A DNA stretch of 64,000 bases from Casuarius casuarius. Its lineage: Eukaryota; Chordata; Aves; Casuariiformes; Casuariidae. Of the stretch, positions 14,601-26,160 are shown in pieces. Both the position numbers and the translations under genes were made by a program. Positions within the stretch are counted from its first letter, which is position 1. Every line of letters starts with the position of its first letter. The stretch lies in the NCBI GenBank assembly GCA_003342895.1, contig PTFA01000092.1, positions 2,238,435-2,302,434 on the forward strand. The letters are read 5' to 3'. The notes under the pieces were generated by a model, which saw nothing but the letters and a program-made list of their open reading frames with translations, searched no databases and had not been told where the DNA came from.

Positions 14601-17300
14601 TGCTCAGCACAGCATCCCTGAACGTCCCACCTATCCGTGACTCTACACCTGAGAAAATTGTTGTTAATTTTTATCTCTGGAAACAAAATGAGAACAGTTT
14701 GGGGATTATTCCTTTTTAATAAAGGCACCAGGTGGCTGGCAAAGAAGCTGCATTCCTTAATTAGCAGAAAGCAGAGCAGAAGGCTGTCTGGGGAGGATCG
14801 CTAGTGCGAGGGAGCGCTCTGCTGAAGGAAGCCAAGCAGATGCAGTTGCAACGTGGAGCCCCTCCGAGTCCCGCGTTGCAAAGGGAGAGGGGCCACGCTG
14901 GTGGGAAAATCCTGGCACCTCTTCCAGACAGTCACAGACACCCGAAACCTTCCTTTCCTACAGTTGCAAAATTGTCTTTTGTTGAGACACATGCTTTGCC
15001 TCAGACTGTGTATCATCGTTCCTAGCAGGGGCTGCTGCCCGCAGAGCAGTGGTGGCAACAGCCACCCAGGCCTTGTAACCCCATTAAGATTTATGGCCCT
15101 GCTCCTATACATCTGCTCCAGTCTGGCAGCATCTCACACCAGAGCCCCAGCAAAGCCGGAGCCGCGCAGCAGCGCTGCCCTGGTGCCTACGGCTTTGCAG
15201 GAGAAAACTCTGCTCTCCTGGTTTTCGAACCGCCTCTCCTAATTCCCTCAGATGATGGTGTTAGGGAGGGTAGGCGAGGCAGTAAGCTAATGCATCAGCT
15301 TTTCAAACTCGGGGGGATTTACTGCCCTGCTTTTCCCTATATCGCAGAAATGCAGCGTGGTTTGACACAGATATTCAGCACTAACCCCGAGTCTGTGCAT
15401 AAGCAGCTTCTCCCGAATTCAGGGAGTAATTAATGCATTCATCCGCTTTAAAAACACAAATGAAAAAAGCAGACTTACGGAGCGCTTGCTATGGTGATTA
15501 CCACGGGGTAATAAAAAGTGTATGGCTTTGCCGTCTGCCCAGGAAAATCACTCAAAGGAGAAGGGAATACCTGCGCTTTGCACTGCCCTGAGGCCTCAGA
15601 TACCGGCCCGCAAAGCCCTCCGACACCGCAGTGTCTCACGGGGCCACAAGCCACTTTTACAAGCACTTGCTGGAACATTTTCCCTTTGCTGGGCGGCGAT
15701 GAGATGGGCTGCAGCAGCGCCAGCGATCGCGGCCGTTTGCATTAGCAGCATGGGAAGGTCAAACCCGTTTTTGAGGACTGCAGCTTCCCTCTTGCCGGAC
15801 CCGTCCGAAAGGCTGAGCACTTCCCGAGCAATCACACCCACCCCGAGCTCCATGGGGGATGCAGAAGCTCACGATTTCTCCTCGTTTTGCTTGAATAGGG
15901 TTGCAGGGAGCAGCGGCCGGCTGCACAGCACCGGCCTGTGGGTGGGCACGGGTGTCCCCGGCAGAGCCCTCGGTGCTCCCCGCTCCCGGCTCAGCCGCGA
16001 TCCCTGGCCGGCCCCGCGCTTGCACACCCGCCGTGCTCGCCCTCCGGAGCCGACCGCTCGGACCGCGTATGCCTCCTCCCGTGCCCTCTCACTTTAATTG
16101 AAAGGTCACCTTCTACACACAAGTGAGAGGAGCCTGGGACTCGGCCGTGCTGTTTTCACAAAGCAAATTAGCCATGGAGTTAAGGCTGGGGAATTCAGCA
16201 GCTCTTAGCAACGATGCCAATCGGGCGCCGCTTCGCTTTGAGGGGCTCTCCTGGTTCACTCGTGCACAGCGGCAGGAAGGAAAAGGCAACACTGAGGCTC
16301 TGCGAAAGACCGAGTCTTAAATTTTATTGTCAAGGCAAAGAAGCCTTGAAGGCAGGTTAATAGACCTCAAACACAAACAGTAAAGAAAAAAAGAGGAAAG
16401 AGGGGAAAGCTAGGTCTTTACAGAAGTCAAATCCTGCTGCCAGTTTGAATTAGCAGGGTGAAAAAGGGGGAGGACTGGGAATATTCCTCCTATATTATAA
16501 TGCACGTAGCAGCGTTTATGGGCAGCTCGCTGAAAGCCACGTGCTTTTCAGATGAAGAGCAGCGCTTGCAGCAGCTGCTTCGCCCGGATGAAGCCGGCAG
16601 GACAGCGGCGCGAACAGACCCGGCGGGAGGAGGAGTCGAAGCCACAGCTTCCTAACACCGCTGGTAATTCGTGGCTGCTCGTTAGTGTCTTCCCCCACTG
16701 CTATTTCGCAATGCTGGCTTATTAAATGTTGCAGTTTACTATTGAGTCTAAATAATAATTAATACCTAATGAGAAGGTCTTCTAATGAAGAGCACGCCGG
16801 TCCTGCGAGTCACTCGATGCGAAGCCCTGGGACTAACGCGCACCCGCCCAGGGGCCCTGGGCACCCGCCAGCTCTGCTTTCTGCTCTCCATGGGCCCCGG
16901 TGCCCCTACGGGGAGCTCCGCTGCCCGCCGGGTTGTTTGCGGGGAGAAAATGCATTCAAATTGTAACTGATTTAAATTTTAAATCTAGTGGATTGAAAGG
17001 TTGTGTGTGGCCACCGCAGTGACCCCCAGCTCCGGCCCGCACACCGGGGCTAGCGCATGGGACGGGATTAGATGGTGGCGTGATGGCCCTCTGCCCAGGG
17101 GAGGACACGAGAGCGGGGGCCCAGCAGCCTCCCGAAAGGGTTCAGTCCATCGCACAACCTGTCTCCTCTTTTCCCCGGTGTTCGTTAGCTGCCAGATGCA
17201 CCGAACCGGCCAACGGCACTGTTCAGCACGGCAGCCAGCGCTGGCGCTGGAGCTTGGCTGGCAGCACCAGGCACGGTGGCTCGGCCACCGCAACGCTTGG
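11660..17300. other. Intergenic, no gene recognised
   Basis: Moderate-GC sequence alternates with AT-rich stretches (11.7-12.1 and 13.1-13.6 kb). No recognisable protein, RNA gene or transposon was seen. A GC-rich spot lies at about 15.9-16.1 kb. Confidence 0.45.
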
Positions 17301-17580
17301 GCAAGGTGACTGGAGGCAGGACAAGGCGACTGGAGGCAGGACAAGGCGACTGGAGGCAGGACAAGGCAACTCGAGGCAGGACAAGGCGACTGGAGGCAGG
17401 ACAAGGCAACTCAAGGCAGGACAAGGTGATTTGAGGCAGGATAAGGTGACTGGGGGCAAGACAAGGCGACTGGAGGCAGGACAAGGTGACTCCAGGCAGA
17501 GCAGGGCAATTCGAGGCAGGACAAGGCGACTGGAGGCAGGACAAGACGATCCGAGGCGGGACAAGGCGACCCGAGGCTGC
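17301..17580. repeat. 20-bp minisatellite, 14 tandem copies
   Basis: Fourteen consecutive units have an exact 20-base period, each a variant of acaaggcgac plus tggaggcagg. Several units are identical; others differ at one to five positions, with divergence greatest toward the right end. No indels break the period. Because 20 is not a multiple of three and the unit lacks stops in most frames, the array is open in several frames on both strands and makes artefactual repeat proteins. Confidence 0.95.
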
Positions 17581-17999
17581 CTACGGCAAGTTTCACCTCT
17601 TCCTTGGTGGAAGAAGACCGCAGCTCTGCCCAGAAGCGGTACAAAGACACGCGCCGGCTCTGCCGGACGGAGCCAGCAGACACTCCGCTGCACACCTCTG
17701 CTTCCCGCCCGCGGCAGGGGTGTGTGACACCCTGGGAGCGTGGCACATTTAAGCCAATTAATTTCAACACGAAGTGGGTAGCCGGCTCTCCAGGGCAGCT
17801 CTGAGTTCCCCAGACAGAAATGCACTTAAACGGCTTTGGGTAACTTCAGACCTGATGATCCACGATGCGAAGGGTGATGCAAAGCGTCTGCGTTTTCTCA
17901 GCTGAAGTGCAACGTGTGCATACGATATGCACGAAGAGCTGCTTAAATATCAGTTGCCAGAGCCTGCCAAACAAGAAATAGATTTGCCTTGTGCATTCA

Positions 18000-20900
18000 A
18001 GTGAATTTTTATTTTTGTCAATCTTACTTCTCTTATAACATGTCCCCCTGCGGAATGTGTTGAGCAGAGATAACCAGGCACAATATATCCCCAGGGATTT
18101 GCAATGGCAAGAAAACAATCTTGATATTCGCAATGAAAAATGTCAAGTAGTTTTTTGCCACTTAGAGCATCAAACGCTGATGTTTTTTATATTCTCTCAG
18201 CGGAGAATTTGCTTTGGGAAAAGCTGGACTTTGAGAATTTATGTATGGGTGTATTTATTTACCGCACTCACCGATCAGATAAAGCGAGCTAGGAGAAATC
18301 ACGAGCAAGCCTAATGATTTTCCCTGTGCGCTGCGGGAGTGCTTTTCTTTCTGCACTTGTTCCTCCTAATTACAGTGGTGATATTATCAAAATTAGCGGC
18401 TCCAAATGCAACACGTAATACTGTACACAAACATGGGAAAATCATCTCGGCGTCAGGCGAGACGGCAGCGAGGCAAGGGCCACGCGGAGCTGCTACGGCA
18501 CCGCCGCTGCCGGAGGACGAGGCGCGTGGGATTTTTGGAAGCTCCTTTGCTCTCTGTAGCTATGGGGTCTCCTAAATATTTTATTCTTTGCTTGCTTATG
18601 CTTTGGACGGCAAAACTGGAATTCGGAGCACTTCTGAAGACCCAGTGAAGACCCCAGTAGCAGCAGGGTTTACCCATCAAAGGGGATTAATTAGGAGAAG
18701 AGCAGCTGACAAACATTGCATCAACGGGAACTTAATCCGCACTACTGTATGAATGTGTAGGAACGGGGCAATATTTAGTATGCGTGATGGTATTAATTGT
18801 GCCTCTTGCACTTTCCCTTGTTAAAAGACAAGTAAAACTTTCCAGTTTGCAGGAGGTTTTTGTAGGCACAGAATTTAGGGGGCGATTGGGAACGGATTCG
18901 AGCGCTAGACCCAGCCCCAGCAAAGCACCTAAGCACCTGCTCAGTGTAACTCAGCAGGATTACTCGGGCACTGAACAACGATATCTAAGATCGAGCCCTC
19001 CTCATATTTTAATTCAATCCTAATGCTCTTAAAATTAAGCAAACGCACGAACATGTGCATAATCCGCTCTGTATCCAGGACTGAACCTGTCAAGCTTTGG
19101 CAGCATTTGGATCTGATATAGCATGTCGAGTTAATATACCTGGTCTTCACGTTATAGTAAGTCAAAATTTGGCTTTGATCTAGCTTTGATCTTCTCTAAC
19201 GTTCAGGAGACTTCCAGTCGGGGCCCATTTACTGCCATCGCCCAGGTTTTTAAGACCTAATTAAGCAGCAGGAGAGCGAAGCGGGGCGGTTTTTGGCTCT
19301 GCCTATAGTGCCTGGCTGTGCTAAGGGAAGCTGCACCGAATGCATTTGCCCGCAGAGACGACGGCAAGGGCACTGTTTGAATTTCATGCCTTTGTGCTCG
19401 GGAGAGAAAAGCGCGCCAGGCTGCGAGACGGAGAGCTCGGGGTGGCAGCGAAAGGCAGGGAAAGCCCATTACATCCGCGCTGGCAGGCCGGTGCGCAGAG
19501 GAAAGGTTAGCATGAATGATCTCTCTCTGGTGTCTTATTAATTGCCTGCTTCAATTATAACGTTCGATCGGCTGCAGGTAGGAAATGATGTATTTTCACT
19601 TCTTCAGGCAGCTGCTTAGGAGTTTTAATTACATATGCACATAGAAAGAATCCTAATTAAAAACACTTGGCATTGGAGGGGGGAGTAATTTCTGCTCCCT
19701 TAAAGGCACATATTGTGTTTGGATTCATCTAGCTAAGCAGGATATTAAGGAAGCAAATATGGTAATAGTTAATGAGTGTTTCCTGTTTAATCCCTTTCAG
19801 CATTTACATGCTCTCAGCTGGTTTCTCCAGTAATTACACATCCAGTATCTTTAATTCATAACTTGATCTTTCCTTCTCAGCTATTTCTCTCGCCCGCTCC
19901 GTGTTTAGGCGTCTTCCTGCTCCCGTTTCCTGCTGTTTGCAATGCAAAATCCGGAGGCCAGCGGGAAGGCGAGGTGGACGCTTGTGCTGTGAAATCTGCT
20001 CCGGCCCCTCCGGTGTCCGTGGTCCAGCCGCACTGGCTCCTCTGCTTCTGCAAGCAGGGAAGCTGCTCGCCCCGGTCTTCCCCAAGCGAGTTTTGGGAGA
20101 TGGAGCCAGGAATAAAGCGCAGACCTCGGTGCCAGCCCAGCTGCCCGGCATTCGCAACGGCGTTTCTCCTCGACCTGTTCAGCCCTTGGTTTCTCCCCTC
20201 CACCGAGATGAAAAGCGCGGGCGATGCCAGGAGGCAGGCGCTGGAGGGGAAGTGTGCCGAACGGAAGCAAAACAACAAACAAATGCCAACTGGAAATAGC
20301 GGCAGTCTGGGAAACGGATCCGCTGAACGGTTTATCGGTGAGTCAGATCATAATGTACCAAGTCGCAGCGCCTTTCCCACTGCTTCCCTTCAGAGTCAAT
20401 GAGTGCAAAAATAGCTCTGTAAATATAACTGCTTGCAAAGGCTTCTTGGAAGTAATTTTTTTGTCCCGCAAAAAAAAGCAGAAACAAAATGGAACAATGG
20501 TTATGTAGGAACCGAGCACAAAATTCGATCAGTTGTGTCTGGCGCTATTTAATCTGCTCTGCAAGTTTTTCTTGGCAGCGAAGCAGCGAAGGCAGCGCTC
20601 GGGTCATTGCTGCAGGGCTTTTCGTATCCTTGTCCTCGCTCTGGGCTATACTTGCCTAACTGCTGGCCATTTTCAGCTTTCCTGGGAAAACTGGGCCAGG
20701 GGAACACAGGAGCCATCCTCGAGGTAGTAGGGTGAAGCATTTTGGAAAAAAAGCCCACAAGTAGCTCATCTGCAAGTTTATACCCATCTAATATTAACCT
20801 TAATGATACACAAGCTCCCGAAGAGAGTCAGGAGCATCAGCTGTCAGTGTGTTTATAAGAAACTTCCTCATCCCCTCTGGTAGGGACAGGACGAGGGAAA

Positions 20901-21960
20901 ACGGGGCCAAAATCTGCGCTTTGTCACTGAAAGAATAACGGGATGCTCTGGGTTTATTTATATTCATACGCGAATGGCAGTGTGGAAGCCTGGGAAAAGC
21001 GGCTGGCGGGCGCGTGGCGCCGCTGGGAAATGCCGCTGGACCGGCGGCGCCTGTGGAAGGATGACGACGGAAAGGGAAGCACAGAGGAAAAGCTGGGCAT
21101 ATTAGCAAATGGCCACAGCATCAGTCTAATTATTAATGCCCTTCTGGAGGGGTCAGCTGTGAAGTCTGAACTTAAATAAGTTTGTTTATCCACTTAAGAC
21201 CATGGTACTTGAGGAAGCCTGGAAGTGAGGAGCCGCTAAGTGGAGCGGGCTGGGAATAACTGGGAGGAGCATTTGCTGTCTGAGTCATCGAAACTAGTTT
21301 TTTGCTGGGGAAGGCTCAGTTTTGATAACAAATTTGCCATTTGGAAAGTTTCCTGGGGAAAAAAAAAATAGAGGATTTGAAATTTTCAGAGGAACCTTTT
21401 ATTATATGCAAATTCCTGGCTTAGTTAGAGTTACAGTGATTTACTGCCCCGTATTCATGAATAGCAGCAAGTCGTGAATTTGTGTCCATCCCTAAGAAAG
21501 GCGGCATGCAAAGGTCGTGGGTAGTTCACCTGTCCTGCTAAATACAGTTTTCCTAGCTTGATTTAACTGCTGGGGAGATTTTATCTGCGATGCCGCAAAG
21601 GCTGGGACAGCTCGTGATTTTTAACTCCTGCCTCTGCTGCTGTGGACGGCTTTACCTGTGCTTTCACGTGCCCCACTCAGAGCAGATTCGGTGTTTTTAA
21701 ACCAGCTTGCTGGAAGAGTGCGAGACCACATTTCTCATATTTGGCGAGAACCAGGCAGATCAGTATGTCTGACATTCGTGTCTACAGCTGCAGTTTCTAT
21801 AGTTACTGCCGCGCTGGTGTTTCATTGACCTGCTGCAATATTCATTTTACAGTGTCTCTGCTTCCCCACGCGGGAAAGGCTCCGTCTGTGACGGGGGGGT
21901 TGATGGACTCATCCCAGTGTAGCTACTTTTAGGCGATTTCTCGGGATGCTTAATTAACTC
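18000..21960. promoter_or_regulatory. AT-rich block dense in TAAT-type cores, candidate conserved non-coding elements
   Basis: TAAT and ATTA homeodomain-type cores recur here, for example around 19.6-19.8 kb (several in under 200 bases), 20.75-20.82 kb and 21.12-21.18 kb, along with ATGCA-type sites. No exon chain or known protein was found. The composition resembles conserved non-coding regulatory DNA in vertebrate flanks, but conservation cannot be tested from one sequence. Confidence 0.3.
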
Positions 21961-21969
21961 AGTGTGTGT

Positions 21970-22560
21970 TACTTGGCAATGGAGCAGGCGAGACGCGACA
22001 CAGCCGAAGCGGCTGCCGGGGGACGCGAGCCGGCCGGCCGGCCACGCGCCGGGCGCATCACGACGCCGGACCTGCCAACCCGTCCGTGCGTTAAGTCAGG
22101 GCAGTGGTTCCTGCCTTAACCGTGTGTCGTGCTCCCTCGAATCCCACCGGGGACATGGCATCTGGCGGCGGATAAATCACTGCCGAGCACAGCCGGGACA
22201 ACGGCGGCGAACCGATCCGAGGCGCCGGCCAAAGCCGACGCGCTCATCCCTAGCGCCTGTCCCACGCAATGTGTTTTAACACCCCCCAGCAGGAAACTCC
22301 GAACAGCCTCATTTTCCACCTTCTAAAATTGCCCTTTGCAGGACAGTATGGAAACTCGCGGGGAAGAGGAGGTGATCACGGCGTTCGTCCTGTCCCAGAG
22401 GGAATGGTCTTGGCCCGAGGCAATGCCGGCACGCTGCTCCGGCGGATACCCTCAACCCGCTGGGTACCAACGCCGCCCCGCCGCCGCCGCGCATCCCTGC
22501 AGCAGCCGCAGCGCGCCTGGGTGCCAGTGCTGCACAGCTGGCCGGACGCCGGCACATCCT
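21970..22560. promoter_or_regulatory. Second orphan CpG-dense patch
   Basis: CpG dinucleotides are abundant, with a palindromic run of alternating CCGG units near 22030 and a NotI-like context. It lies within the gene-poor 3' flank, directly beside the AT-rich block. No open frame with family similarity was found. Confidence 0.35.
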
Positions 22561-24700
22561 TCGGTCTGCCTCCAGCCTGTATTTCTGCCTGGTTTTAAAG
22601 CAAGCTAGAAGAGAAAAGGTATTAATTGCGAGCCTGCGCCGAAGCCCGCTGGGCTCAATAAAAGGCTTGCCGCTAAATTCAGCTGGTGCAGAGCTCCCCG
22701 TGCTTTTCCGTGCTCCAAAACAAGTTTCGATCACAACCGATGGAAAAGGCAGGTAGCTTTTTTCCTGCGTGATTAAAAACAAACAAGGACTTCCTGCGAA
22801 GCAGTAGAGATTTTGACCTCCTATAGCTTCATTATTCGCTCACTTCTGGTTTTCGCTCTGTGCAGCTTAGCTGACTTCAGCCCATTCGATTTCTGCCCTA
22901 AGCAAGGGGAGATCAGCCCTGGGGAGCCGGATCCTGCAGCTGCCGAATGCAGACGGTCCGCGGGGCATCAGGTCGTCCTGTCGCGGCACTGTCGGTAAAT
23001 CCTGCTCGAATAGTTGGGGCTGCTCCTGTATCGCACATCTGCTGTGGGCTCGCGGCGAGGCCGGGGCACCGCTGCAGCCTTGCTCTCCCCTTTGCGCTCA
23101 GTCTTTAGCCATTTGCAAGTCGTGTTTGCTGAAAGGCCTGGGCCCCGCTACCCAAAGCGTCTCCCAAATGCCCAGGAACATGTTAGCAACGCTGCCAAGA
23201 TGACGTGCTTTTGCACGCGCGCACCACAAGACCCCACGCTAAGAGCATGCAAAACAGAGGATTTTTCCTGGCCCTTTCTCCCGCAGAATGAGCCCACTGG
23301 ATTTCACATTTAGATTATGCTTTAAGGAGCACCCAGGGCGCTAGACGGATCTGCACGTATTTTTAGATCCTTTGCTTAGATCTGTTTTTGTGATTTCTTC
23401 CAGCACCTGCTCTGCTGTGCAGACGTGACTTGGCAGGGAGGCTGCACCGCGGATGAGCTCTGTGCATCACACCGGCAGCTCCGACGTCTCCGTCGCTCTC
23501 CGGGAGAGCAGGAGGCGCTTCCAGGTAACCCAGACGGGAGCAGAGCTGGCCTGTTCCTCCCTGCCTCAGGAGCAAGTGTCTAATTCCCAGCAGCTGATTC
23601 CCTCGGGATAAAATTCAATGGGTGACAGGAACCAACCTGCCAGCGGACAGCAAGCGCTGGGCTGCCCCTTCGTCCGCTCCATCCTGGTGCTCCGTCCAGC
23701 GTGCGGGACAGTGTGGGAAGCCCCGGCTGCCCCCTCGGCTACGCCGGCCCCTTGCAGAGCTGCCGCCGCGGGGGTCGGTCCTGCCTCAGCTCCCCGTTTC
23801 TGGGAGGAACCACCCCTGCTCCCGGCAGCTCCTGCTGTTACCGCCCGCGGAGGCCGGCTGGGTAACGGGCTGGAGCTGCTCTGCAATAGGGAAAAAGAAG
23901 GTAAAAACCCCAACGTGCAAGCGATTTTGGCTACTTCAGACACCCAAATCAAGAAACAATTTTCCGGCAGCACATGGTGCCTGTTCAGGAAGAACGTGGG
24001 CCTTTAAGGCACCTTAATTTTGTTCTGAGGAGCAGAGCTGGGAGTTTCACAGTGCAGCTCCTAAATCTTTCCCTTTTCCTCTCCTTTCCCGTCGGGATGG
24101 GCTAGTTGTGACGGGAAAGCTGCAGTAACGGGAGGGAGCTCCCACTTCATCCGAGACCGTGCAGCTTCATTATAATCCTGCTCGGCACGTGCGATGCCCC
24201 TGCGCAGCCCCCNGCAGCTGGGCGGCTCCTGGCAGCGCTCGCGGCGGGGACTCTGCCATCTCGGGAGCATTTCAATTTTCTAGCTGTGGGTAGCAATTAG
24301 CGAAGAAGAGTGAAGTGGCCTTAGTTGTATCCCTCTTTGGGAAGGGAAGGTTTAGAATACAAATTTGCCAAAGTCTCATACAAATAATACAGCTCTCTGG
24401 ACCCTTACATGGTGCATCACTTTCTGGTTACAAATGATGTCTGTTTTCTCTGGAAATATCTCTGATTTCTTTTTTTTAGGTGCTAGAAGCTTATCTTGCA
24501 CCTTATTCATGTCTTTTAAAATATATTTGCAAGTTCACTGGTGTAAATCTGCAACACGATGTATTGATCTGCATCCGGACCTCACCTAGAAGAACCAGCG
24601 CTTGCTCATAAGCAGCGCACAGAGATGCTGGGAAAAGTCACCGATAATGATACAGCGAACGGAGCTGCTTTTCGCCTCGCAGCTCCGCCAAGCTGCCGTC
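22560..24700. other. Intergenic, no gene recognised
   Basis: The sequence is GC-rich around 23.4-23.9 kb, with overlapping open frames of about 130 codons on both strands that show no domain. No transposon or RNA gene was recognised. Confidence 0.4.
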
Positions 24701-24704
24701 TGCA

Positions 24705-24718
24705 TTGCCATCTAGCGG
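24705..24718 (-). promoter_or_regulatory. Candidate CTCF site
   Basis: Read on the minus strand the sequence CCGCTAGATGGCAA fits 13 of 14 positions of the CTCF core CCRSYAGRKGGCRS. It is followed on the plus strand by a short GGCCAC/GGCCCC repeat. Its position between SLCO4A1 and the gene-less flank would suit an insulator, but a single motif match is weak evidence. Confidence 0.35.
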
Positions 24719-24719
24719 C

Positions 24720-26160
24720 ACGGCCACGGCCACGGCCCCGGCCCCGGTGGCCCATGCGAAATCCGGACTGCGGCACCGGTCCGCAGGCAGGACGTGGGTC
24801 TGGCACCAACCCGGAAAGGCTGCCCTTAGCCTCTGCTGTTTCAATGCAATCAGAGCAGGACACTTGTTTTTTTTCCCCCTCCAGCCTGTTTGCTGAACTA
24901 GATTAATCCAAGTTTTAAAAGCGAATTACGTATATTTACTCCTGTTTCAATCCGTGGGAAAAAATGGAGCCCTGGGGCGTAACGGAGGGATGAAACGTGG
25001 GAATCCCCCGGCAGCGCGAGCGGGGCTGGACCCGGAGGGAAGGCAGCCCTGCACCGGTGCCTACAGAAGTCGTGGCAGGAAAAGAAGGAAAGAGGACACT
25101 GCAAAATCAGCTGTTCAAAGCTTTTCTTCACCATCCTTTTAAAATCTGCAGGAAGCTTCTACACCAAGTCTGCACTTTAGGAGAACAGCTCATTGATTGC
25201 CTTGTTTCTTTCTCCAATAAAAGCAGTCTGTTCCTCCTGCTCGGACTCACTTGCGTGCNTTCATTTGTTTTTGTTCCCCGGTGGTTGTCTTCGATACCAA
25301 GCATTGTTTATTTGTACCCTTTAACGGAACGAACCAGCCCTAAAGCAAATCATATGTAGCGCAGGACTTTGACCTCATTTGCGTAGGGCTGGTCGGGGAG
25401 AAACTCGGTGGTTCGGCGGGGCTGCTCCGCGTGTAAACGAGTGACNGCGGGTTACTTACCTTTCCCCCTTGGTTCTTCTTCCTTAATGACTCAAAACCTC
25501 ACTTTGCCCTTGAGAGCCAGCGTCGTCCTCCTTCTCAGGAGGAGAGGACAGCCAGCAGAAGACACAAACCCACGGCGTATCGAGCAGCACCTGCAGTCCA
25601 GCGACGGTGCTGCTTGGAGCTCCCTATCCAAGAGATGCTGTATTTAACACCTCNATTTAAACACAGACCTAAATCCAAACTCGCCCCGTGGGGTTGCGTC
25701 TCAGACCCTCATCAGCCCAGCTCTGGCACCGGTACGAGGTGGCAACAAGGGAAAAGCCTCGAGGACCCTCTGCGCCGGGTCCGGCTTGGTCTGCAGTGAC
25801 CGTGGCTGGGAAGGTCTCCAGCTGCNGGGGACCTCAGAGCGAGGGACAGCTGATGAAAGACATGCACAAAAGTACCTGTGAAATACTGGTTATATTTCTA
25901 TTCCTTTTATAGCAATATAATACTTTATACAAGATTGGGAAACATACTTTCAAATAGGCTTTTTTTTTTTTTTAAATTACCTGTACACCTACATAACATG
26001 TTTATGGAATAAGAACACATTTTTGCTACTTAATTAAGCCCAAGACCTTTCAGTCTCACATCGACATAATAAGCCGCCAGAACCCTGCGAGGTTTTCTTT
26101 TGCTCTTGAAACACACATTCAGATNAAGCTCATTTTATAAACACTAGAATTGCATTGCAA
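24720..26160. other. Intergenic, no gene recognised
   Basis: Mixed composition, with a T run near 25.96 kb. Single ambiguous bases resume at about 24.2 kb. No coding similarity was recognised. Confidence 0.4.

Noticed and set aside
17080..17825. Repeat proteins of 200-215 residues over the minisatellite
   Set aside because: They are translations of a 20-base tandem repeat, open in several frames on both strands, with no start context or family similarity.
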